From Alkaliphilus metalliredigens QYMF (GTDB lineage: Bacteria > Bacillota > Clostridia > Peptostreptococcales > Natronincolaceae), in contig NC_009633.1 of assembly GCF_000016985.1 (NCBI RefSeq), forward strand, positions 2,461,539 to 2,525,538: a DNA stretch of 64,000 nt. Direction: 5' to 3'. The notes beneath the pieces are model-generated. The model made no database searches and was not told the DNA's origin. It saw only the letters and a list, made by a program, of their open reading frames with translations. Shown piece after piece: positions 50,803-60,082 of this stretch. Made by a program: the position numbers and the translations under genes. Every line of letters starts with the position of its first letter. The first letter of the stretch is position 1.

Positions 50803-51753
50803 ATGGAGATGAGAGAACTTGGTGAGACACAGCTGAAGGTGTCTCGTCTTTGTTTTGGTAGTTTGACCATGGGACCCTTGCAAGCTAATTTAACCCCTAA
50901 AGACGGTGGCAATTTATTGCTTCATGGTTTTGAACGTGGTATTAATTTTATTGATACAGCTGAATTATACGAAAGCTATGCCCACATTAAAGAAGCATTA
51001 AAAGCCTTCGATAGAAAAAAAATTGTTTTATCTACAAAATCATATGCCTACTCTAAGGAGACGGCAGAGGCAAGCTTAAATAAGGCACTAAAGGAGCTTG
51101 GAACAGACTACATAGATGTTTTCATGTTACATGAGCAAGAAAGTGAACATACATTAAGGGGACATGAAGAAGCATTAAAGTACTTTTTCAAAATGAAAGA
51201 TAAGGGTTTAATACGAGCAGTAGGGATCTCTACCCATACAATAGCTGCGGTGAAGTCAAGTTTACACATAAAGGAGATTGAAGTTTTGCACCCTATTGTC
51301 AATCTCAATGGCCTTGGAATACAGGACGGAACAATAGAAGAAATGCTAACATATCTTGAACAAGCCCGTCAATTAGGAAAGGGAATTTATGCAATGAAGC
51401 CTCTTGGGGGTGGTAACCTACTCAAGAACTTTGAAGAATGCTTCGATTTTGTACTAAACATACCTTATCTGGATTCCATCGCCGTGGGAATGCAAAGTAT
51501 TGAAGAAATTGATATGAATTGTCTTGTTTTTAACCACAAGCCAGTTGATAAAGACCTATTAACAAAGGTGATGAATAAAAAGAGGCAATTGCGTATTGCC
51601 CATTGGTGTGAGGCATGCGGTAAATGTGTAGAGGCCTGTGGACATGGGGCATTACGGATTGAAAAGGATCAGGTAGTAGTGGATCACAGGAAATGTGTTC
51701 TCTGTGGTTACTGTTCTAAATACTGTCCGCAGTTTTGTATAAAAGTAGTATAG
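50803..51753 (+). CDS. Aldo/keto reductase with C-terminal ferredoxin domain (316 aa)
   Basis: Residues 1-255 form the AKR barrel: [36 protein letters not shown] (Asp-Tyr), [12 protein letters not shown]. Residues 268-316 bear two 4Fe-4S motifs, [16 protein letters not shown] and [15 protein letters not shown]. Such fusions are common in anaerobes; electron donor and substrate unknown. ATG 50803 follows GGAGTGGTG. It is 10 bases before ruvX. Confidence 0.88.
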   Translation: MEMRELGETQLKVSRLCFGSLTMGPLQANLTPKDGGNLLLHGFERGINFIDTAELYESYAHIKEALKAFDRKKIVLSTKSYAYSKETAEASLNKALKELGTDYIDVFMLHEQESEHTLRGHEEALKYFFKMKDKGLIRAVGISTHTIAAVKSSLHIKEIEVLHPIVNLNGLGIQDGTIEEMLTYLEQARQLGKGIYAMKPLGGGNLLKNFEECFDFVLNIPYLDSIAVGMQSIEEIDMNCLVFNHKPVDKDLLTKVMNKKRQLRIAHWCEACGKCVEACGHGALRIEKDQVVVDHRKCVLCGYCSKYCPQFCIKVV

Positions 51754-51763
51754 GAGGAAGTAT

Positions 51764-52180
51764 ATGAATAGAATAATAGGCTTGGATGTTGGGGATCGTA
51801 CAATTGGGATTGCTATCAGTGATTTGATGGGATGGACAGCACAGGGAGTGGAAACCATTCAGCGGATAAGCATCAAGAAAGATTTACAAAGGCTTGAAGA
51901 ACTAATTGCACAATATGAAGTTAAGAAAATTTTAGTAGGACTTCCTAAAAATATGAACGGAACCATTGGACCTCAAGGAGAAAAAGTGTTATTATTTGTA
52001 GAGCGGTTAGAAAAACGCTTTAAATTAGAGGTTGTTACTTGGGATGAAAGACTATCTACTGTGGCAGCAGAAAAGTTCTTGATTGGAGCAGATGTCAGTA
52101 GAAAAAAGCGCAAGCAAGTCATTGATAAGTTAGCTGCGGTTCATATTTTACAAGGATATTTAGATAGCATATCTAAATAA
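51764..52180 (+). CDS. ruvX: Holliday junction resolvase-like protein RuvX/YqgF (138 aa)
   Basis: [20 protein letters not shown] is the metal-binding start of the RNase H-like fold, followed by [17 protein letters not shown] and the catalytic [16 protein letters not shown]. The family acts in pre-16S rRNA 5' processing. ATG 51764 follows TAGGAGGAAG. It corresponds to yrrK in B. subtilis. Confidence 0.93.
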   Translation: MNRIIGLDVGDRTIGIAISDLMGWTAQGVETIQRISIKKDLQRLEELIAQYEVKKILVGLPKNMNGTIGPQGEKVLLFVERLEKRFKLEVVTWDERLSTVAAEKFLIGADVSRKKRKQVIDKLAAVHILQGYLDSISK

Positions 52181-52298
52181 GGAGTTTTCAAGTGGTCAAG
52201 TCATAGGGAACATAAAAATGGGTATTCATGGGGTTTTAATTTTAATCTCATTCGTATATACTAAAATATAATAGATCAATTACACGAAAGGAGCGTTT

Positions 52299-52565
52299 AT
52301 GATGGAAGAAAGAGAAAATATAGTAACATTAGTTGATGAGGAAGGTAAAGAACAGGATTTTGAGGTGATTATGACCTTAGAGGTAGAAGAAAGTGAATAT
52401 GCAATTTTAGCACCTTTAAGCGAAGAAGATGAAGATGCATATGCATTTAAGATCGTCCACGAAGGTGATGATGAGTATACTTTAGTCGCAATTGAAGACG
52501 ATGAAGAGTATGAAAATGTTTTGGCCGCCTATGATGCACTAACAGATGAAGACCTTTTACAATAA
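52299..52565 (+). CDS. DUF1292 family protein, YrzB-like (88 aa)
   Basis: NIVTLVDEEGKEQDFEVIMT, EESEYAILAPLSEEDEDAYA and the acidic C-terminus match DUF1292 (YrzB), whose role is unknown. ATG 52299 or 52302 follows AAAGGAG. Location after ruvX is conserved in Firmicutes. About a third of residues are Asp or Glu. Confidence 0.9.
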   Translation: MMEERENIVTLVDEEGKEQDFEVIMTLEVEESEYAILAPLSEEDEDAYAFKIVHEGDDEYTLVAIEDDEEYENVLAAYDALTDEDLLQ

Positions 52566-52571
52566 AAATGA

Positions 52572-52605
52572 GAGATGGACTTTACCAGGTCCATCTCCTT
52601 TTTTT
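52572..52605. terminator. Bidirectional terminator after the DUF1292 gene
   Basis: GAGATGGAC and GTCCATCTC form a perfect 9-bp stem, then CTTTTTTT. It separates convergent genes. Confidence 0.9.
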
Positions 52606-53034
52606 ATTGATTGTTCGACTAGATAAATAAGAAAAGAAAAGTCCGCCTATGAATATGACAATGAGCAAAATACTGCCTGTCTCCATGGTAATGCCTTTAA
52701 TACCTAGCCCTAGCAAAAAGATCTGTGGTGCCAGAGAGAGAAATAAGTCTGTTCCAAATAAGTAATACAAAAATGAAATCATAAAAATAGGGATGAGGAT
52801 TGTACCAACTGTAGAGAATATAAAAGAGAGAAGTCCTGCATGGTTTTTCATTCCCTTGATGAATGCAATAATCCCCACAAGAATAGAGATAACGGGATAA
52901 ATTTTTGCGGGATGAAAATAACCATAGATTTCTGGTACATATTCATATGCAATGATTGAAATGGTCAGTCCAATGACAAACCCTAGAAATAGACCGTGGA
53001 TTACATGATAAATAATTAGATGTGTCTTTCGCAA
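52582..53034 (-). CDS. Small integral membrane protein (150 aa)
   Basis: TTG start (complement 53032-53034) with GAGGAGG seven bases upstream. Four hydrophobic segments (IHGLFLGFVIGLTISIIAY; YPVISILVGIIAFI; LLSFIFSTVGTILIPIFMIS; ILLIVIFIGGLFFSYL) and a basic tail. No family recognised. It is the only minus-strand gene in the alaS-to-sigK stretch other than the recombinase. Confidence 0.65.
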   Translation of the reverse strand: MRKTHLIIYHVIHGLFLGFVIGLTISIIAYEYVPEIYGYFHPAKIYPVISILVGIIAFIKGMKNHAGLLSFIFSTVGTILIPIFMISFLYYLFGTDLFLSLAPQIFLLGLGIKGITMETGSILLIVIFIGGLFFSYLSSRTINKKRRWTW

Positions 53035-53131
53035 AGGGATCCTCCTCTACTTGCTATTAAAATATATTGGGTGAAAACAATTATTTCTATAATTAAAACT
53101 AGTATTAGTATAACAAAAGAAGGTGATATTT

Positions 53132-53830
53132 ATGAAAATTTACATAGAAGGAGAGAAGATTAGAGGCACATTTCAAAAAAGAGTCAATCGCTTTATAGCG
53201 GAAGTAAAGGTGGGAAGCCAGTTAGTAGTCGTTCATGTGGCTAATACTGGCAGGATGAAGGAGCTTTTGACTCCTGGAGCAGAGGTATTACTGAGGCGGG
53301 TAAATGAACCACATAGGAAAACGAATTATGATTTACTGATGGTCTACCACAAGGGGATACTGGTCTCAATTGATTCTAAGCTTCCTAATCGCTTGTTATA
53401 CCAAGGATTCATAAATAAAGAGATTGTTGCTTTTGATAAATTCAATGAAGTGAAACGAGAAGTAACCTATGGGAAAAGTAGACTGGACTTAGCCCTAATC
53501 AATGAAGAAAAAGAACTTGTACTAATAGAAGCTAAATGTGTCACATTAGTTAAAGAAGGTGAATTGGCTTCTTTCCCAGATGCACCAACAGAACGAGGAA
53601 CACGGCATGTAAGAGAGTTAACTGAAGCTGTGAAGCAAAACATACGAGGGGCGGTATTCTTCATTGTGCAAAGAGAAGATGCAGTCAGATTCACTCCGAA
53701 TAAAGAGATGGATCCACAATTTCAACAGGCGGTTACAGAAGCAAAAAAGGCAGGGGTAGAATTTTATGCTTATAACTGTATTGTCACAGAAGATTATATT
53801 GCTATCAATGATGAGTTAGAAATATTTTAG
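53132..53830 (+). CDS. sfsA: SfsA family protein (232 aa)
   Basis: EKIRGTFQKRVNRFIAEVKV, VHVANTGRMKELLTPGAEVL, TNYDLLMVYH, and the nuclease-like DLALINEEKELVLIEAKCVT with FPDAPTERGTRHVRELTEA match SfsA, known as a sugar fermentation stimulation protein with DNA-binding and nuclease-like features. ATG 53132 follows AGAAGGTGA. Length is normal. Confidence 0.92.
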   Translation: MKIYIEGEKIRGTFQKRVNRFIAEVKVGSQLVVVHVANTGRMKELLTPGAEVLLRRVNEPHRKTNYDLLMVYHKGILVSIDSKLPNRLLYQGFINKEIVAFDKFNEVKREVTYGKSRLDLALINEEKELVLIEAKCVTLVKEGELASFPDAPTERGTRHVRELTEAVKQNIRGAVFFIVQREDAVRFTPNKEMDPQFQQAVTEAKKAGVEFYAYNCIVTEDYIAINDELEIF

Positions 53831-53860
53831 TGATATTAATTAGAAAAATTTAGAAAAACG

Positions 53861-53889
53861 TTGACATTTATATGAAGGTTGTCTATAAT
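53861..53889 (+). promoter_or_regulatory. Sigma-A promoter of the fur-like gene
   Basis: TTGACA (53861-53866), 17-base spacer, TATAAT (53884-53889); the ribosome site of the gene follows about 30 bases later. Confidence 0.88.
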
Positions 53890-53932
53890 ATTACTTGAAA
53901 AGAATTATTATTTGAGAAGCGAAGGTGAAGAA

Positions 53933-54367
53933 ATGGAAAATCTAATGGATTCTTTGAAAGAAAGATTAAAAGAACGAGGGTATAAGCTGACGCCACAAAG
54001 AAGAGCAACATTAGACATCATTATGCAAACCCAAGGAAAGCATTTGAATACAGAAGAGATATATGATTTAGTAAAAGAAAAATGTCCAGAAATCGGCTTG
54101 GCTACCGTCTACAGAACGCTACAATTATTGGATGATATGAATGTCATCTCCAAATTGAATCTAGATGATGGCTGTATCAGGTATGAACTCAATACACATG
54201 AAGATGACCATCAGCATCATCACTTGATTTGCCAAAGCTGTGGAACCATCATTGAAGTAGATATAGATTTACTAGATCACTTGGAAGCGGAAATAGAAAA
54301 ATGCTATAATTTTGTTATAAAAGATCATAAGGTAAAGTTTTTTGGTATTTGTTCTAAATGTGATTAA
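53933..54367 (+). CDS. fur: Fur-family metalloregulator (Fur/Zur/PerR type, 144 aa)
   Basis: LKERGYKLTPQRRATLDIIM is the DNA-binding start, GLATVYRTLQLLDDMNVI the recognition helix, and HEDDHQHHHLICQSCGTIIE with ICSKCD the metal sites (two CxxC for structural zinc, His cluster for sensing). It could be Fur, PerR or Zur; the sequence alone does not settle it. ATG 53933 follows GGTGAAG. Confidence 0.9.
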   Translation: MENLMDSLKERLKERGYKLTPQRRATLDIIMQTQGKHLNTEEIYDLVKEKCPEIGLATVYRTLQLLDDMNVISKLNLDDGCIRYELNTHEDDHQHHHLICQSCGTIIEVDIDLLDHLEAEIEKCYNFVIKDHKVKFFGICSKCD

Positions 54368-54392
54368 CCTTGCAGAATACTGCAAGGTTTTT
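54368..54392 (+). terminator. Intrinsic terminator after the fur-like gene
   Basis: CCTTGCAG and CTGCAAGG pair perfectly with an AATA loop, followed by TTTTTAT. Confidence 0.92.
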
Positions 54393-54418
54393 ATATTAAA
54401 AATAGACTATTTAGGTTA

Positions 54419-54472
54419 AAATACATATAAGGTAGATATGAAATTAAATACATATAAGGTAGATATGAAATT
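54419..54472. repeat. 27-bp tandem duplication upstream of the RNase J gene
   Basis: Two identical, adjacent 27-bp units (54419-54445 and 54446-54472) containing CATATAAGGTAGATATG. They lie between the fur terminator and the RNase J gene, about 125 bases before its start, so they may lie upstream of its promoter. No spacer, so not CRISPR. Confidence 0.85.
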
Positions 54473-54598
54473 AAAGACTTATTACTTCTATGTAGCGCAT
54501 AAATATGGTAAAATAGTTAATGTATGTTTAGTGCGGAAAATAAAGTTTTAACTAAATAGATGACAAACAAAACATTATTGTAAAAGGAGAGAGAAATA

Positions 54599-56263
54599 TT
54601 GGGAAGAAAACCAACCAAAATTAGAATCATACCTCTAGGAGGATTAAGCGAGATCGGGAGAAACATGACTGCAATTGAATACAAGGATGAAATATTAATT
54701 ATAGACTGTGGTCTCAGTTTTCCAGAAGACGAAATGTTAGGAATTGATATCGTTATTCCAGACATTACTTTTTTAATTAAGAACAAAGAAAAGATTAAGG
54801 GGATTGTATTAACCCACGGACATGAAGATCATATTGGTGCACTACCTTATGTGCTCAAAAAAATTAATGTACCTGTATACGGAAGTCGGTTAACACTGGG
54901 CTTAGTAGAAAACAAATTAAAGGAACATAAGATTCCTGAGGTTCATTTACAAAGGGTTAATGCGGGAGACATGATTAACTTAGGTGTCTTTGATGTAGAA
55001 TTTATTCAATCATGTCATAGTATTCCAGATGCATACGCTATTGCCGTGCATACTTCATTGGGTATTATCTTTCATACGGGAGACTTTAAGATTGATTATA
55101 CCCCCATTGATGGTCAGTTTATTGACTTGCATAGGATTGCAGAGCTAGGTAAAAAAGGAGTACTTGTCATGTTAGCAGACAGTACGAATGTTGAGCGTGC
55201 TGGGTCAACTATGTCTGAAAAAAGCGTAGGAGCTACTTTTGAAAATATATTCAGTAAGGCCAAAAAAAGAATTATTGTAGCTACATTTGCATCAAATGTA
55301 CATCGAGTACAGCAAATTATCGATGCAGCACATAAACACAGTCGAAAAGTAGTCACTTCTGGTAGAAGTATGATCAATATCATCGCTGTTGCCCAAGAGG
55401 TAGGCGCCTTAAACGTACCAGAGGGCCTAATCATTGATATTAATGAGATGGACCAATATGAAGATCATCAACTGGCAATTTTAACAACAGGAAGTCAAGG
55501 AGAGCCTATGGCAGCTCTATCAAGAATGGCAAGCTCTGAGCATAGAAAGCTTGATATTAAAGCTGGGGATTTAGTTGTATTCTCAGCGACACCGATTCCT
55601 GGAAATGAGAAATCTGTGACAAAGGTCATTAATCAGCTTTTTGAAAAGGGTGCTGAAGTGATTTATGAAAGCTTAGCAGAGGTTCATGTTTCTGGACATG
55701 CATGCCAAGAGGAATTAAAGTTGATGCATAGACTGGCTAATCCTCAATACTTTATTCCTGTTCATGGAGAGCCTAGACATTTAAGACAACATGGGAAACT
55801 AGCTGAAAAACTAGGAATGAAGAGTGAAAATGTATTTGTAATCCAAAATGGTTCTGTAGTGGAGTTCACTAAGGACCATGCTAAATTAGCAGGTTCTGTT
55901 CCTTCAGGAAGAGTGCTTGTGGATGGCTTAGGTGTAGGTGATGTGGGGAATATTGTATTACGAGATCGAAAGCATTTAGCTGAGGATGGTCTCATGGTAG
56001 TTGTCGTCACAATTTCTAAGGAAACTGGAAAAATTGCCGCAGGTCCAGATATCATTTCAAGGGGCTTCGTTTATGTACGAGAGTCTGAAGTCCTTATAGA
56101 TGATGCAAAGAAAGTAGTCAGAAAAGCATTAGATGGCTGCGAGCAACAAAATATTAGAGAATGGGCAGTTTTAAAAAGTGCCATAAGAGATAGCTTAAAG
56201 GAATTACTTTACGAAAAAACCAAACGTAGACCAATGATTTTACCAGTGATAATGGAAGTTTAA
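54599..56263 (+). CDS. rnj: Ribonuclease J (554 aa)
   Basis: 5' exo/endoribonuclease for mRNA decay and rRNA processing. RIIPLGGLSEIGRNMTAIEY; the zinc motif VLTHGHEDHIGALPYVLKK; FHTGDFKIDYTPIDG; the beta-CASP motifs LADSTNVERAGSTMSE and VVFSATPIPGNEKSV; VHVSGHACQEELKLM and FIPVHGEPRHLRQH. TTG 54599 follows AAAAGGAGAG. Length is normal. A single RNase J gene is visible here. Confidence 0.95.
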   Translation: MGRKPTKIRIIPLGGLSEIGRNMTAIEYKDEILIIDCGLSFPEDEMLGIDIVIPDITFLIKNKEKIKGIVLTHGHEDHIGALPYVLKKINVPVYGSRLTLGLVENKLKEHKIPEVHLQRVNAGDMINLGVFDVEFIQSCHSIPDAYAIAVHTSLGIIFHTGDFKIDYTPIDGQFIDLHRIAELGKKGVLVMLADSTNVERAGSTMSEKSVGATFENIFSKAKKRIIVATFASNVHRVQQIIDAAHKHSRKVVTSGRSMINIIAVAQEVGALNVPEGLIIDINEMDQYEDHQLAILTTGSQGEPMAALSRMASSEHRKLDIKAGDLVVFSATPIPGNEKSVTKVINQLFEKGAEVIYESLAEVHVSGHACQEELKLMHRLANPQYFIPVHGEPRHLRQHGKLAEKLGMKSENVFVIQNGSVVEFTKDHAKLAGSVPSGRVLVDGLGVGDVGNIVLRDRKHLAEDGLMVVVVTISKETGKIAAGPDIISRGFVYVRESEVLIDDAKKVVRKALDGCEQQNIREWAVLKSAIRDSLKELLYEKTKRRPMILPVIMEV

Positions 56264-56270
56264 ACCATAG

Positions 56271-56296
56271 CCACTCTCTTTAGGGGGAGTGGTTTT
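56271..56296 (+). terminator. Intrinsic terminator after the RNase J gene
   Basis: CCACTC and GAGTGG with a short extension, followed by TTTTA. Confidence 0.8.
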
Positions 56297-56358
56297 ATGA
56301 TACATAGAGGTAAAAATGCGTTTATTCATAAAAATAGAAACCCAGGGGGGAGATCTAG

Positions 56359-56664
56359 GTGAATATTTTGTTTTACTTGATTATTTTAGTATTAGGAGCA
56401 ACGGTGGGATATAAGAAGTTATTATCTGAACAATCTCTTGAAAAATTAAGTAAGTTACAAAATGTAGCGTTACTGTTTTTATTATTCATTATGGGGATTA
56501 ATATTGGGCTAGATAGGGACATCATTGCTTCCTTTGGTGTAATTGGTTTTCAGGCAGTTTTATTAGCTGTTTCTTCGATTATATTCAGTGTCATTGGTGT
56601 AAGGCTTGTGTCAAAACGAATTGATGTGGGCCAGAAAGGTGAAGAGGTGGGTCATGACCATTAA
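56359..56664 (+). CDS. LysO-like lysine exporter, small subunit part (DUF340, 101 aa)
   Basis: Three hydrophobic segments; the conserved FLLFIMGINIGLDRDI of the LysO N-terminal half. In E. coli LysO (YbjE) both halves are one polypeptide; here they are separate genes overlapping by 11 bases. GTG 56359 follows GGGGGGAG. The pair probably forms the full transporter exporting lysine or analogues. Confidence 0.8.
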   Translation: MNILFYLIILVLGATVGYKKLLSEQSLEKLSKLQNVALLFLLFIMGINIGLDRDIIASFGVIGFQAVLLAVSSIIFSVIGVRLVSKRIDVGQKGEEVGHDH

Positions 56665-57247
56665 AATTCTCATGGCAGTATTAGTTGGCATCTTCACTGG
56701 ACGATTCTTCCTTCCACAAGAATTTACAGCATATATGGGCCTGCTAATTGATGTAGGGCTTTCCCTGCTGCTATTTTTTGTAGGCATTGATATCGGTAGA
56801 CAAGGAAACTTGTATGATAAAATGAAAAAAATAGGATTCAAGGTGTTATTGATTCCAGCCATGGTTGCTGTGGGAAGCATATTAGGAGCAATGGTTGCTG
56901 GAGGATTCTTAGGAATACCTTTACAGGAGGCAGGGGCCATTGGCGCAGGATTTGGTTGGTATTCATTGTCTGCTATCGAGCTCTCCAAGCATAGTGCCCA
57001 GCTAGGTACATTGGCCTTTTTAACAAATATAACAAGAGAAGTGCTTGCCTTGCTGACAATTCCCATCATTGCAAAGTATGTTGGTATGTTAGAATCCATT
57101 GCACCAGCAGGAGCCACTGCTATGGATGTAACCCTACCCATTATTTCGGAATCAACCAATGCAAATGTTGCGGTTGTCTCCTTTATTACAGGTGTTGTAC
57201 TCTCTTCATTGGTGCCTATTCTTGTGCCTTTAATCATGTCATTTTAG
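56654..57247 (+). CDS. lysO: LysO-like lysine exporter, large subunit part (197 aa)
   Basis: Six hydrophobic segments: LLIDVGLSLLLFFVGIDIGR, FKVLLIPAMVAVGSILGAMV, then the conserved GAGFGWYSLSAIELSKHSA, TNITREVLALLTIPIIAKYV and ATAMDVTLPIISESTNANVA. This is the LysO core. ATG 56654 overlaps the small gene in a different frame, indicating coupled translation in a two-gene version. Confidence 0.85.
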   Translation: MTIKILMAVLVGIFTGRFFLPQEFTAYMGLLIDVGLSLLLFFVGIDIGRQGNLYDKMKKIGFKVLLIPAMVAVGSILGAMVAGGFLGIPLQEAGAIGAGFGWYSLSAIELSKHSAQLGTLAFLTNITREVLALLTIPIIAKYVGMLESIAPAGATAMDVTLPIISESTNANVAVVSFITGVVLSSLVPILVPLIMSF

Positions 57248-57487
57248 AAAAATAGCCAAAGATAACTGATGTATATATTTTGTTTTTTTGTCAAAAAGAT
57301 CATGAAATTCATGAAACTTGTAAAAACTATCTTTTGATAATATAATATAAGTTAAGATTGTTGGGAAAGTAAAAAATGAGACTCAATTTAGTATGAGTCT
57401 TTAGCAATATACCAAAGACAAAAGTGAGCAAAATTAATACGTGGTGTTCACCACGTATTAATTTATGATTGAAGGAGTTGTTTCGTA
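57248..57487. other. Leader region with two hairpins upstream of trmR
   Basis: AGACTCA/TGAGTCT followed by TT (57379-57402) looks like a terminator. AAATTAATACGTGGTG (57431-57446) and its exact complement (57449-57464) make a 16-bp perfect stem with a two-base centre, just before the GAAGGAG ribosome site of trmR. The earlier part contains TATAAT-like sequence near 57341. No gene is visible. Confidence 0.7.
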
Positions 57488-58135
57488 GTGAGTCAAATTA
57501 CCACTTCCCATGTTGAAGACTACATTCACCAACTACTGCCAGAGCATAGTGGATTACTAAAAGAGCTGGAAATATATGCAGAAGAGCATAGTGTACCCAT
57601 TGTACATAAAGAGGTAGCTGCATTTTTGAAAGTAACAATCAAGGCCACTAAGGCCCAACGAATTTTAGAAGTAGGAACTGCCATTGCATATTCGGCAATT
57701 CTTTTTTGTCATGCCATGGGAGAAGATGGCCAAGTGACAACAATAGAGAGAAATGAAAAAATGATTGAACAGGCAAACCGTAATATTATACGATCTGGGC
57801 TAGAAAAGAATATTAGAATCATTCAGGATGATGCACAAGAGGCCTTGAAGTTTCTTGATGGCCAATATGATATTATTTTTTTAGATGGTGCCAAGGGACA
57901 GTATAAGGAATTTTTCAACGACTGTATTCGGTTACTTAAGGTAGGCGGTATTTTGATATCTGATAATATATTGTTTCACGGAATGATAGCTAATGATGAG
58001 TTAGTTCAACGGAGTAAACGAACAATTGTGAATCGGATGAGAGATTATCTACAATACATTTGCCATCATGAACAATTAGAAACCAGCATCATTCCCATAG
58101 GTGACGGCGTGACAATTAGCTATAAGAAGAAATAG
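57488..58135 (+). CDS. trmR: SAM-dependent O-methyltransferase, TrmR (YrrM)-like (215 aa)
   Basis: RILEVGTAIAYSAILFCHAM is the SAM motif I, followed by VTTIERNEKMIEQANRNI, YDIIFLDGAKGQYKEFF, and LLKVGGILISDNILFHG with the metal-binding DN. In B. subtilis yrrM encodes TrmR, which makes 5-methoxyuridine in tRNA from the hydroxyuridine made by YrrN/O. The U32 gene next door supports this. GTG 57488 follows GAAGGAG. Confidence 0.85.
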   Translation: MSQITTSHVEDYIHQLLPEHSGLLKELEIYAEEHSVPIVHKEVAAFLKVTIKATKAQRILEVGTAIAYSAILFCHAMGEDGQVTTIERNEKMIEQANRNIIRSGLEKNIRIIQDDAQEALKFLDGQYDIIFLDGAKGQYKEFFNDCIRLLKVGGILISDNILFHGMIANDELVQRSKRTIVNRMRDYLQYICHHEQLETSIIPIGDGVTISYKKK

Positions 58136-58149
58136 TAGGAGGTACGAAA

Positions 58150-59391
58150 ATGAACAAAGTTGAATTATTGGCACCTGCTGGAGATTTAGAGCGGTTAAAA
58201 ATTGCTGTCATTTACGGAGCGGATGCTATCTATGTGGGTGGGCAGATTTTTGGCTTAAGAGCAGCCGCTAAAAACTTTACACTAGAAGAATTAAAAGAAG
58301 GGGTGGATTTTGCCCATGAACATGGTGTAAAGGTTTTTGTAACGGCTAACATTATTCCTCATAATGAAGATCTAAAGGGTCTACATGAATATTTAATAGA
58401 ACTAGATAAAGTAGGGATCGATGCCATTATTGTTTCTGACCCCGGGACATTTATGATTGTGAAAGAAACAGTACCCAATATGGAGGTCCATATTAGCACA
58501 CAAGCCAACAGTGTTAACTACGAGACTGTTAACTTTTGGTATAAGTTAGGTGCAAGTCGCGTGGTGTTAGCCAGAGAATTAAATTTTACTGAAATTAAAG
58601 AAATTAAAGAAAAGATACCGGCTGAAGTTGAACTAGAAGCCTTTGTGCATGGTGCCATGTGTATGTCTTACTCAGGGAGATGCTTATTAAGTAACTATAT
58701 GGCAAATAGAGATGCTAATAGAGGGGAATGTGCTCAGCCCTGCAGATGGAAATATCATTTGGTAGAGGAGACAAGACCAGGAGAGTACATGCCTATTTAT
58801 GAAGACGAAAGAGGCACATATTTTATGAACTCAAAGGATTTATGTATGATTGAGTACATTCCTGAAATTATTGAGTCGGGAATTACAAGCTTGAAAATTG
58901 AAGGGCGAATGAAAACAACCTATTATGTTGCCACAGTGCTGAGAGCATATCGAACTGCAATCGACCGTTATTATGAGAATCCACAAGATTGGGAGTTTCA
59001 AGAAGAATGGTTGGAGGAAATTAAAAAGGCGAGTCATCGAGACTTCACAACTGGATTTTATCTTGATAAACCTGGTCGAAATGAGCATATTTATGGGAAT
59101 AAATCCTATATAAGAGGATATGATTTTATTGGGCTCATAAACAAGTATGACCCTATCAGCCAAATTGCAACTGTTGAACAACGTAATCGCTTTTTCTTGG
59201 GAGATGAAATCGAAATTATTGGACCTAAGGAAATCTTAATTAAAATGAAAATAGAACAAATGTGGGATGAACATGATGAACCACTGGAAGTAGCTCCTCA
59301 CCCTCAACAAATCATTAAAATGAAGATGACAGAAAAAGTAGCGGAAAACTATATTTTACGAAAAGAAAGAGCAGGTGGAGAGGATGAATAG
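58150..59391 (+). CDS. trhP: U32 family peptidase, TrhP-like tRNA hydroxylation protein (413 aa)
   Basis: [60 protein letters not shown], and the signature [20 protein letters not shown] with CAQPCRWKY cluster cysteines match the U32 family. TrhP with TrmR installs 5-hydroxyuridine at tRNA U34. ATG 58150 follows TAGGAGG. B. subtilis has two genes (yrrN, yrrO); only one is here. Confidence 0.85.
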   Translation: MNKVELLAPAGDLERLKIAVIYGADAIYVGGQIFGLRAAAKNFTLEELKEGVDFAHEHGVKVFVTANIIPHNEDLKGLHEYLIELDKVGIDAIIVSDPGTFMIVKETVPNMEVHISTQANSVNYETVNFWYKLGASRVVLARELNFTEIKEIKEKIPAEVELEAFVHGAMCMSYSGRCLLSNYMANRDANRGECAQPCRWKYHLVEETRPGEYMPIYEDERGTYFMNSKDLCMIEYIPEIIESGITSLKIEGRMKTTYYVATVLRAYRTAIDRYYENPQDWEFQEEWLEEIKKASHRDFTTGFYLDKPGRNEHIYGNKSYIRGYDFIGLINKYDPISQIATVEQRNRFFLGDEIEIIGPKEILIKMKIEQMWDEHDEPLEVAPHPQQIIKMKMTEKVAENYILRKERAGGEDE

Positions 59392-60010
59392 GCCCATATT
59401 CATTGGGATTACAGGTGGAACTGGTTCGGGAAAGAGTACGGTAGCTCGGGCTATCTTTGAAAGTTTACCAGAAAAAAACATTGCCATTATTGAGCAAGAC
59501 TCTTATTATCGGGACCAAAGTCATCTAGCGCTTGAAGAAAGAGTGAAAACAAACTATGATCATCCTCTAGCATTTGATACAGCACTTTTAACAGAACATT
59601 TGATGCTACTGGCACAAAATAAAACGATAGAGAAACCGATCTATGACTTTGAAAGACATACGAGAAAAAAGGAATTTGAAGTGATTGAACCTAGAGACAT
59701 TATGATCTTAGAGGGAATTATGATTTTAGATGATCCAGCCCTTCGAGATATGTTAGACATTAAAATTTTTGTGGATACAGATGCTGATGTGAGAATTATA
59801 AGGCGGATTCGAAGGGATATGGAGGAGAGAGGCAGAACTCTGACCTCTGTAATCCAACAATATCTGACAACAGTAAGGCCTGCACATTTACAGTTTGTTG
59901 AACCGAATAAAAGGTATGCCAATATCATTATTCCAGAAGGTGGAGACAATCAAGTGGCCATAGATATTATGGTGGCAAAGATCAAAACCATTATCCAGGA
60001 GCGATCCTAA
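59384..60010 (+). CDS. udk: Uridine kinase (208 aa)
   Basis: [20 protein letters not shown] (P-loop), [29 protein letters not shown] and [40 protein letters not shown] match Udk, which phosphorylates uridine and cytidine. ATG 59384 overlaps the U32 gene by eight bases with GGTGGAGAGG upstream. The order trmR-trhP-udk matches B. subtilis. Confidence 0.95.
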   Translation: MNRPIFIGITGGTGSGKSTVARAIFESLPEKNIAIIEQDSYYRDQSHLALEERVKTNYDHPLAFDTALLTEHLMLLAQNKTIEKPIYDFERHTRKKEFEVIEPRDIMILEGIMILDDPALRDMLDIKIFVDTDADVRIIRRIRRDMEERGRTLTSVIQQYLTTVRPAHLQFVEPNKRYANIIIPEGGDNQVAIDIMVAKIKTIIQERS

Positions 60011-60082
60011 TAGAAAAAGCATATTGAATACCCCCAAAATCATTTGGTAATAATATAAAAAATGGGTAAGGGGGTTCTTTTC

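Noticed and set aside
54419-54472. Possible CRISPR from two direct repeats
   Set aside because: The units touch each other with no spacer and there is no further copy or cas gene.
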